A stretch of 5,110 bases of DNA from the NCBI GenBank assembly GCA_964654355.1, contig CAZZIQ010000071.1, positions 1-5,110 of the forward strand. The letters run 5' to 3'. Below the pieces are notes generated by a model. The model saw only the letters and a program-made list of their open reading frames with translations, made no database searches and had not been told where the DNA came from. The stretch's first letter is position 1. Every line of letters starts with the position of its first letter. Of this stretch, positions 1 to 5,110 are shown piece after piece. Origin of the DNA: CAZZIQ01 sp964654355 (GTDB lineage Bacteria > Pseudomonadota > Gammaproteobacteria > GCF-002020875). The position numbers and the translations under genes are program-made.

Positions 1-25
1 CGCGTCTTCAAACGAGTACGGAAAA

Positions 26-31
26 AGAGGA
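26..31 (+). promoter_or_regulatory. Ribosome binding site of atpD
   Basis: AGAGGA lies 7 bases before the atpD ATG, inside a purine-rich run (21-31). It is the clearest Shine-Dalgarno sequence in the window and fits a strongly translated ATP synthase subunit. The rest of 1-38 has no recognisable gene end: none of its three frames resembles the C-terminus of the gamma subunit, the usual upstream neighbour. Confidence 0.8.
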
Positions 32-38
32 CAGCACA

Positions 39-1418
39 ATGAGTGCAGGACAAGTGGTACAGATTATCGGTGCGGTGGTGGACGTGGTGTTCCCGCGCGA
101 GAACATGCCGAAGGTCTATGACGCATTGAAGGTCGATGAATCTGGGCTGACGCTGGAAGTGCAGCAGCAGCTCGGCGACGGTGTGGTGCGTGCGATTGCG
201 ATGGGTTCCAGTGATGGCCTCAAACGCGGCATCGCGGTAACCAACACCGGTGCGCCAATTCAGGTGCCGGTCGGTCAGAAGACTTTGGGCCGCATCATGA
301 ATGTCCTCGGTGATCCAGTCGACGGTAAGCCAGAAGTCGACAGCGAAGTGCGCATGCCGATTCACCGTAAGCCGCCGAGCTATGCAGAACAAGCCAGCTC
401 GGTTGAGGTCCTTGAAACCGGGATTAAGGTCATCGATTTGATCATGCCGATCGCCAAGGGCGGTAAGGTGGGTCTGTTCGGTGGCGCGGGTGTCGGTAAG
501 ACCGTAACCCTGATGGAGTTGATTCGTAATATCGCAGTCGAGCACTCTGGCTACTCTGTATTCGCGGGCGTTGGTGAACGTACCCGTGAGGGCAACGACT
601 TCTATCATGAAATGTCGGAAGGCGGCGTACTCGACAAGGTTGCGCTGGTCTACGGTCAGATGAACGAACCACCGGGCAACCGTCTGCGTGTGGCGCTGAC
701 CGGGCTGACCATGGCGGAATACTTCCGTGATGAAGGCCGTGACGTACTGATGTTTATTGATAACATTTACCGATACACCTTGGCCGGTACCGAGGTGTCG
801 GCATTGCTCGGTCGTATGCCTTCTGCGGTGGGCTATCAGCCGACCCTAGCGGAAGAAATGGGTGTGTTGCAGGAACGTATTACCTCGACCAAGACCGGTT
901 CGATTACATCATTCCAGGCGGTCTACGTACCTGCGGATGACTTGACCGATCCGTCGCCGGCCACCACCTTTGCTCACTTGGATGCGACCCTCGTACTGTC
1001 ACGCCAGGTTGCTGAGTTGGGTATCTACCCGGCGGTAGACCCGCTCGATTCCACCTCGCGTATTCTGGATCCGCATGTGGTCGGCGAGGAGCATTACAAC
1101 GTCGCGCGCTCGGTCCAGCAAACCCTGCAGCGTTACAAAGAGCTCAAGGACATCATTGCGATTCTGGGTATGGATGAATTGTCTGAAGAAGACAAGCTCA
1201 CCGTATCTCGTGCACGTAAGATCCAGCGCTTCTTGTCACAGCCGTTCTTTGTGGCGGAAGTGTTCACCGGCGCACCGGGTAAGTACGTGTCTCTCAGCGA
1301 AACGATTTCCGGCTTTAAGGCCATCGTCAACGGCGATTACGATCACTTGCCTGAGCAGGCGTTCTACATGGTCGGCTCGATTGATGAAGCGGTCGAAAAA
1401 GCAGGCAAGCTGAACTAA
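39..1418 (+). CDS. atpD: F1Fo ATP synthase, beta subunit (catalytic)
   Basis: This 459-residue protein is the nucleotide-hydrolysing and ATP-forming subunit of the F1 head (alpha3 beta3 gamma delta epsilon) on the inner face of the cytoplasmic membrane; its length is normal for the family. An N-terminal beta-barrel (about 1-75) precedes the P-loop domain. Visible motifs are Walker A GGAGVGKT (148-155, Lys154 and Thr155), GERTREG with the catalytic Glu180 and Arg181, Walker B VLMFID ending at Asp241, the adenine-pocket Tyr330, the alpha/beta signature [10 protein letters not shown] (331-340), and the DELSEED loop (379-385) that contacts gamma and epsilon. The core reads [19 protein letters not shown], the E. 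coli-like variant. The ATG has a well-placed ribosome binding site 7 bases upstream. atpC follows after 22 bases, the standard operon order. No key residue is missing. One unremarked oddity is Phe292 in the [11 protein letters not shown] segment, where Val or Ile is usual. The identification is essentially certain. Confidence 0.99.
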   Translation: [459 protein letters not shown]

Positions 1419-1440
1419 AGCGCGAGCGGACTCAACGAAT

Positions 1441-1869
1441 ATGGCCATGACTGTTCAAGTCGACATCGTCAGCGCGGAAGAAGCGATCTTCAGCGGGCAG
1501 GCAGAAATGGTCTATGCCCCGGCTGCCATGGGCGAAGTCGGTGTTGCGCCACGCCATGCGCCGATGCTTACGCCGCTGAAGCCGGGTACGGTACGCATTC
1601 AGAGCGGTGGCGAAGAAAAGGTCTACTACGTGAGCGGCGGCTTGTTGGAAGTGCAGCCAAATGCCGTGACCGTACTTGCCGACACCGTAGTGCGCGCGCG
1701 CGACCTGGATGAGGCTGCCGCCGAACAGGCCCGTACTCAGGCCGAAGAACGCATTCGAGATCACAAGGATGAGTTCGACTTTGCTGCTGCACAGACCGAG
1801 CTAGCGGAGGCGATGGCCCAGCTTTCCGCAATCAGTAAGCTCAAACATAAGGCGCAAGCGCGCCATTGA
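1441..1869 (+). CDS. atpC: F1Fo ATP synthase, epsilon subunit
   Basis: This 142-residue protein is the epsilon subunit of the central stalk of F1. It couples rotation to the c-ring and, through its C-terminal helices, can inhibit ATP hydrolysis. The N-terminal beta-sandwich (about 1-87) shows the family pattern: DIVSAEEAIFSG (8-19), GEVGVAPRHAPMLTPLKPG (31-49), and SGGLLEVQP (65-73) followed by VTVLADT. Residues from about 88 to the end are Ala- and charge-rich, as expected of the two-helix hairpin, so the full inhibitory domain is present. E. coli epsilon has 139 residues and also starts MAMT. The chosen ATG at 1441 is followed two codons later by a second in-frame ATG (1447); the first is preferred because it matches E. 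coli. Only a weak purine stretch, GAGCGGA (1424-1430), serves as ribosome binding site. It is probably the last gene of the atp operon. Confidence 0.98.
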   Translation: MAMTVQVDIVSAEEAIFSGQAEMVYAPAAMGEVGVAPRHAPMLTPLKPGTVRIQSGGEEKVYYVSGGLLEVQPNAVTVLADTVVRARDLDEAAAEQARTQAEERIRDHKDEFDFAAAQTELAEAMAQLSAISKLKHKAQARH

Positions 1870-1870
1870 T

Positions 1871-1890
1871 TGTTACCGGGTGTTACCCGG
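1871..1890 (+). repeat. 10-base near-perfect tandem repeat
   Basis: TGTTACCGGG (1871-1880) is followed directly by TGTTACCCGG (1881-1890). The two units differ only at their eighth base, G in the first and C in the second. Because of the ACCGGG/ACCCGG content, the pair also forms an inverted repeat. It starts 2 bases after the atpC stop codon. The pattern is seen directly; a duplication origin is inference. Confidence 0.75.
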
Positions 1891-1891
1891 T
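1875..1891 (+). terminator. Hairpin after atpC, possible weak terminator or processing site
   Basis: ACCGGGT (1875-1881) and ACCCGGT (1885-1891) are perfect reverse complements around a 3-base GTT loop, giving a 7-bp stem with five G-C pairs. It begins 6 bases past the atpC stop, the right place for an operon-end terminator. The sequence after it, starting TGAGCCCTTGTTTC, lacks the uninterrupted T-run of a strong intrinsic terminator. It may therefore be a weak terminator, an mRNA 3'-end stabiliser or a processing site that lets some transcripts continue into glmU. The structure is seen; its function is inferred. Confidence 0.45.
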
Positions 1892-1921
1892 TGAGCCCTT
1901 GTTTCAGGCATACTGAGTCTC

Positions 1922-3295
1922 ATGCCGGAACTTCACGTCATTCTTCTTGCTGCTGGACAGGGCACGCGTATGCGTTCTGCCTTGCCCAAGGTGTTGCATA
2001 CGCTTGCCGGAAAACCATTGCTTCATCATGTGCTCGATGCAACGCAGGCGCTTGGCGCTAGCGATGTGCATGTGGTGATCGGTCACGGCGCGGCACAAGT
2101 ACAAAATCAATGTGCCGAGCATGCCGTGCAGTGGGTCGTGCAAGAACAACAACTCGGCACCGGGCATGCTGTTGCTCAGGCCTTACCGAGCATTCCCGAT
2201 CATGGATTGGTGCTTGTGTTGTATGGTGATGTCCCTTTGATTGACCCAACAACGCTACAACCACTGGTGAAAGCAGCAAGCGAGGGAAAGCTCGCGCTGT
2301 TGACGGTCTTGTTGGATGATCCCAGTGGCTATGGCCGTATCTTGCGTGATGAGCAGGATGCTGTGATTGGTATTGTTGAGCAAAAAGACGCGACTGAGTC
2401 GCAGCGCGCGATTTGCGAAATTAACACCGGCATCCTCGCAGTGCCGGCTGCACGCTTAAAGCAATGGATCGCACGACTCGACAATCAAAACAGCCAGGGC
2501 GAGTTTTATCTCACCGACGTAGTCAGTATGGCGGCGGGTGAAGCGGTTGAGGTGGTTGCCCTGCATGCGGATGATCCGGTCCGTGTTGAAGGTATTAATG
2601 ATCGCGCTCAATTGGCGCGTCTTGAGCGGGTTTATCAACGCCGCCAGGCCGATGTGCTGATGCACGAAGGTGTGGCGCTAGCTGACCCGGCGCGCATTGA
2701 TGTGCGTGGTTTGCTGCGCTGCGGAAGTGATGTGTTCATCGACATTAACTGCGTGTTTGAAGGGCATGTTGTTTTAGGCGACGGCGTCACCATCGAAGCG
2801 GGCTGCGTGTTGCGTGATTGCCAGATTGGTTCTAACAGCGTAGTTCACCCGTATTCGGTGATTGAGGGCGCAACGCTTGCCAGTAAAGTGAGTGTCGGTC
2901 CCTTCGCCCGTTTGCGTCCGGGGGCACGCTTGCAAGCCGGTTCGCGTGTGGGCAATTTCGTCGAAGTGAAAAATGCTGAGGTGGGTGAAGGCTCTAAGGT
3001 GAATCATCTGAGTTATGTTGGTGATGCGCGTCTGGGCAAAGACGTGAACATTGGGGCTGGAACGATCACGTGCAACTATGATGGTGCGAACAAACATCAC
3101 ACCGAAATTGGTGACCGTGTCTTTGTCGGATCGAACAGTGCATTGGTTGCACCAGTAACCTTGGAGGCTGATGCCACGATCGGTGCGGGCTCGGTGATCA
3201 GTAAAGATGCACCGCCTGCACAGTTGACGCTCAGCCGCGCCAAACAAGTCTCGCTACCGAATTGGAAGCGTCCGCAAAAGAAACCGAAAGAATAA
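1922..3295 (+). CDS. glmU: Bifunctional GlcNAc-1-P uridylyltransferase / glucosamine-1-P acetyltransferase
   Basis: This 457-residue cytoplasmic enzyme catalyses the last two steps of UDP-GlcNAc synthesis: acetyl transfer from acetyl-CoA to glucosamine-1-phosphate, then uridylyl transfer from UTP. The N-terminal pyrophosphorylase domain (about 1-228) has LAAGQGTRM (9-17), Lys23 in LPK, QLGTGHA (77-83), YGDVPL (101-106) with metal-binding Asp103, EINTG (166-170), and Asn226 in VEGIN, matching E. coli Asn227. After a linker helix, the left-handed beta-helix acetyltransferase domain (about 250-440) shows hexapeptide repeats, FARLRPGA (Arg332), Lys350, the catalytic His362 in NHLSYVGDA, Asn376 in VNIGAGT, and CNYDGANK. 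E. coli GlmU has 456 residues. The ATG is preferred because the only upstream in-frame alternative before a stop is a CTG, although no good ribosome binding site precedes it. The C-terminus is Lys-rich, as in E. coli. glmS follows 22 bases later, so the pathway's first and last enzymes are probably co-expressed. Confidence 0.99.
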   Translation: MPELHVILLAAGQGTRMRSALPKVLHTLAGKPLLHHVLDATQALGASDVHVVIGHGAAQVQNQCAEHAVQWVVQEQQLGTGHAVAQALPSIPDHGLVLVLYGDVPLIDPTTLQPLVKAASEGKLALLTVLLDDPSGYGRILRDEQDAVIGIVEQKDATESQRAICEINTGILAVPAARLKQWIARLDNQNSQGEFYLTDVVSMAAGEAVEVVALHADDPVRVEGINDRAQLARLERVYQRRQADVLMHEGVALADPARIDVRGLLRCGSDVFIDINCVFEGHVVLGDGVTIEAGCVLRDCQIGSNSVVHPYSVIEGATLASKVSVGPFARLRPGARLQAGSRVGNFVEVKNAEVGEGSKVNHLSYVGDARLGKDVNIGAGTITCNYDGANKHHTEIGDRVFVGSNSALVAPVTLEADATIGAGSVISKDAPPAQLTLSRAKQVSLPNWKRPQKKPKE

Positions 3296-3304
3296 AGCGA
3301 CATT

Positions 3305-3309
3305 AAGAG
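3305..3309 (+). promoter_or_regulatory. Probable ribosome binding site of glmS
   Basis: AAGAG sits 8 bases before the glmS ATG. A second AGAG (3311-3314) is only 3 bases from the start and is less suitably placed. The whole glmU-glmS gap is 22 bases, too short for a glmS ribozyme or an independent promoter plus leader. Confidence 0.5.
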
Positions 3310-3317
3310 TAGAGCCT

Positions 3318-5110
3318 ATGTGCGGTATTGTTGGCGGTGTAACAGAGCGTGACCTCGTTCCAATTTTGATTGAGGGTTTGCGTCGTCTTGAATATCGCGG
3401 TTATGACTCTGCCGGCGTGGCGTTGGTTACCGAGGGAAACAAGCTCGCGCGCATACGCTCCGTGGGTAAAGTTGAAGCACTGAATCTCCGCGTGCAAGAA
3501 AGCGGCTTGCGCGGCCAAACTGGTATTGCACACACACGCTGGGCAACCCACGGCGCTGCGGAAGAACGCAATGCCCACCCGCACGTATGCAACGAATCAG
3601 TCGCGGTCGTACACAACGGCATTATTGAAAACCACGCCAAGCTGCGTGAAGAGCAAGCTAAGCGCGGCTATCGTTTTACTTCCGACACCGATACGGAAGT
3701 CATCGTACATGCTGTGCATGAAGCGATTTCTGGTGGAAAAAATCTCTTACAGGCTGTGCGTCAGGCGACCGAGCAACTCGAAGGTGCGTATGCGCTCGGC
3801 GTGGTCAGTGATCAGCAACCGGGCCGTCTGGTTGCAGCGCGGCAGGGGAGTCCATTGGTGATTGGACTTGGAATTGGTGAATACTTCATTGCCTCGGATG
3901 TGGCAGCGTTGCTGCCTGTGACCAATCGTTTTGTTTTCCTCGAAGAGGGTGATGTTGCGGATCTCAGCCGTGAAAACATTCGTATTTATGACCGTCAAGG
4001 CAAAGAAGTTCAGCGCGAGGTCAAGCTTAGTTCACTGACTGCGGATAGCGTCGGTCGCGGCGAATATCGTCATTACATGCTCAAAGAAATCTATGAGCAG
4101 CCGCGCGCAATTGCTGAAACCTTGGAGGGACGCCTCGCTGAGGAGCGCGTGCTCGAAGCAAGTTTTGGGCATAACGCTGCACAGATTTTTGATCGCGTGA
4201 AAGCGGTGCAAATCCTTGCCTGTGGCACCAGTTATCACGCCGGTATGGTCGCGCGTAATTGGTTTGAAGGTTTGGCTGGCATTCCTTGCCAAGTCGAAGT
4301 CGCCAGCGAATACCGCTATCGCCATCCAGTGGTTGCCGACGATACATTGGTAGTGGTGATCTCCCAGTCGGGTGAAACGGCAGACACCTTGGCAGCTTTG
4401 CGTGCGACCCAGAAACGTGGAATTCTTGCCTCGCTCGCGATCTGTAATGCACCTGAAAGTTCACTCATGCGCGAGGCAGACCTCAATTTGCTGACGCGTG
4501 CGGGCCCTGAGATTGGTGTGGCATCCACCAAAGCCTTCACAACCCAGCTCACCGGCTTGTTGCTGTTGGTAACGGTTTTGGGTCGCCGCTTCAATATTGA
4601 TGCGGAACTTGAGCAGCGCATTGTCATGCAGCTTGAAGCGCTGCCGCGTCATATCGAAGAGGCGCTCACGCTCGATAACGAGATTCGCCTGCTCGCTGAA
4701 CAGTTCGTGGAAAAGCACAACGCCTTGTTTTTAGGTCGAGGTGTGCAATACCCGGTGGCGATGGAAGGTGCACTCAAACTTAAAGAGATTTCATACATTC
4801 ATGCAGAAGCTTATCCTGCTGGTGAGCTTAAGCATGGACCGTTGGCATTGGTGGATGAAACCATGCCGATCGTAGCGGTTGCGCCCAATGATGAATTGCT
4901 AGAGAAAGTGAAATCGAATCTTGCTGAAGTGCGCGCACGCAATGGCCAGCTATATGTGTTTGCAGACCATGACTGTGAAATGAAAGAGGCCGATGGCATT
5001 CATGTGGTAGTCGTACCCAAGTCCGGTAATCATGTTACACCGATGCAATTCACCATCCCCCTTCAGCTATTGGCGTATCACGTTGCCGTGCTGCGCGGGA
5101 CGGATGTCGA
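3318..5110 (+). CDS. glmS: Glutamine--fructose-6-phosphate aminotransferase (isomerising), 3' end missing
   Basis: The frame stays open from the ATG to the window edge: 597 complete codons plus two bases. GlmS makes glucosamine-6-phosphate from fructose-6-phosphate and glutamine, the first committed step of the UDP-GlcNAc pathway, in the cytoplasm. The start is fixed by MCGIVGG: Met is removed so that Cys2 becomes the N-terminal nucleophile. The glutaminase domain (about 2-220) also shows LEYRGYDSAG (24-33), HTRWATHG (72-79), HNGIIEN (99-105) and the SDTDTE loop (122-127). The first SIS sugar-isomerase domain (about 290-430) has ILACGTSYHAG (299-309), SQSGETADT (349-357) and EIGVASTKAFTTQ (398-410). 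The second (about 460 onward) has LGRGVQYPVAMEGALKLKE (472-490, with Lys487 and Glu490) and ELKHGPLAL (503-511, His506). E. coli GlmS has 609 residues, so about 12-13 are missing; they should include the Lys that forms the Schiff base with fructose-6-phosphate. The truncation is a window effect, not a mutation. No DeoR-type regulator gene lies between glmU and glmS. Confidence 0.98.
   Translation, partial: MCGIVGGVTERDLVPILIEGLRRLEYRGYDSAGVALVTEGNKLARIRSVGKVEALNLRVQESGLRGQTGIAHTRWATHGAAEERNAHPHVCNESVAVVHNGIIENHAKLREEQAKRGYRFTSDTDTEVIVHAVHEAISGGKNLLQAVRQATEQLEGAYALGVVSDQQPGRLVAARQGSPLVIGLGIGEYFIASDVAALLPVTNRFVFLEEGDVADLSRENIRIYDRQGKEVQREVKLSSLTADSVGRGEYRHYMLKEIYEQPRAIAETLEGRLAEERVLEASFGHNAAQIFDRVKAVQILACGTSYHAGMVARNWFEGLAGIPCQVEVASEYRYRHPVVADDTLVVVISQSGETADTLAALRATQKRGILASLAICNAPESSLMREADLNLLTRAGPEIGVASTKAFTTQLTGLLLLVTVLGRRFNIDAELEQRIVMQLEALPRHIEEALTLDNEIRLLAEQFVEKHNALFLGRGVQYPVAMEGALKLKEISYIHAEAYPAGELKHGPLALVDETMPIVAVAPNDELLEKVKSNLAEVRARNGQLYVFADHDCEMKEADGIHVVVVPKSGNHVTPMQFTIPLQLLAYHVAVLRGTDV

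Larger units (their letters stand above)
1870..1921 (+). other. atpC-glmU intergenic spacer
   Basis: This 52-base gap separates the ATP synthase genes from the amino-sugar genes. Its left half holds the tandem repeat and hairpin described separately. The right half contains CATACT (1909-1914), a partial match to a -10 box, but no -35 box stands at a proper distance, so I do not call a promoter. No good Shine-Dalgarno sequence precedes glmU: the candidates are AGG at 1906-1908, too far away, and GAG at 1915-1917, too close. Confidence 0.6.

Noticed and set aside
1432..1831. Two - strand open frames (110 and 87 residues) opposite atpC
   Set aside because: Both sit on the antisense of a convincingly identified atpC and show no family motif or ribosome binding site.
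1891..1916. Possible promoter TTGAGC (1891-1896) with TACTGA (1911-1916) before glmU
   Set aside because: The spacer is 14 bases, well short of the usual 16-18, both boxes are imperfect, and TTGAGC overlaps the hairpin's last base.
1870..2061. 63-residue + strand open frame beginning right after atpC
   Set aside because: It runs mostly inside the start of glmU in another frame, its product is Cys/His/Arg-rich without a recognisable domain, and glmU is certain here.
2774..3247. 157-residue open frame on the - strand opposite glmU
   Set aside because: It lies wholly within the acetyltransferase half of glmU, resembles no protein I know, and is explained by the codon bias of the true gene on the other strand.
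3296..3317. Possible glmS ribozyme or riboswitch upstream of glmS
   Set aside because: The gap is only 22 bases and shows no structure. The glmS ribozyme is a feature of Gram-positive glmS leaders and would need far more sequence.
3526..3861. 111-residue + strand open frame inside glmS
   Set aside because: It is out of frame with an unbroken, motif-rich glmS and has a low-complexity Thr/Ser/Arg-type composition typical of a shadow frame.

Overview
The window is an ordinary stretch of bacterial housekeeping DNA. Four genes lie head to tail on the + strand: atpD, atpC, glmU and glmS, the last cut by the right edge. Protein features point to a gammaproteobacterium. AtpD carries the [21 protein letters not shown] form of the beta-subunit core seen in Escherichia coli, rather than the [21 protein letters not shown] form common elsewhere. 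AtpC, GlmU and GlmS also match the E. coli proteins motif for motif over their full length. The order atp operon end, then glmU and glmS, is itself typical of Gammaproteobacteria and some relatives. I cannot name the genus from sequence alone.

Layout. Bases 1-38 are leader sequence ending in a good ribosome binding site. atpD (39-1418) and atpC (1441-1869) encode the catalytic beta and regulatory epsilon subunits of F1 ATP synthase and end the atp operon. A 52-base gap (1870-1921) holds a near-perfect 10-base tandem repeat that forms a short GC-rich hairpin without a strong T-tract. glmU (1922-3295) follows, then a 22-base gap, then glmS (3318 to beyond 5110). No intergenic stretch exceeds 52 bases, and I see no tRNA, rRNA, CRISPR, insertion sequence or cargo gene.

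Function. AtpD and AtpC belong to the membrane-bound F1Fo ATP synthase. GlmS makes glucosamine-6-phosphate from fructose-6-phosphate and glutamine. The sugar phosphate is then isomerised by GlmM, which is not in this window. GlmU acetylates glucosamine-1-phosphate and uridylates the product to UDP-GlcNAc, the precursor of peptidoglycan and lipopolysaccharide. The short gaps suggest that glmU and glmS are co-transcribed, possibly with some read-through from the atp operon.

I found no previously undescribed system. All four proteins keep their key catalytic residues within the visible sequence, and the findings below are modest. The most useful are the atpC-glmU hairpin and the fact that the window stops just before the glmS 3' end, where Tn7-type elements insert.
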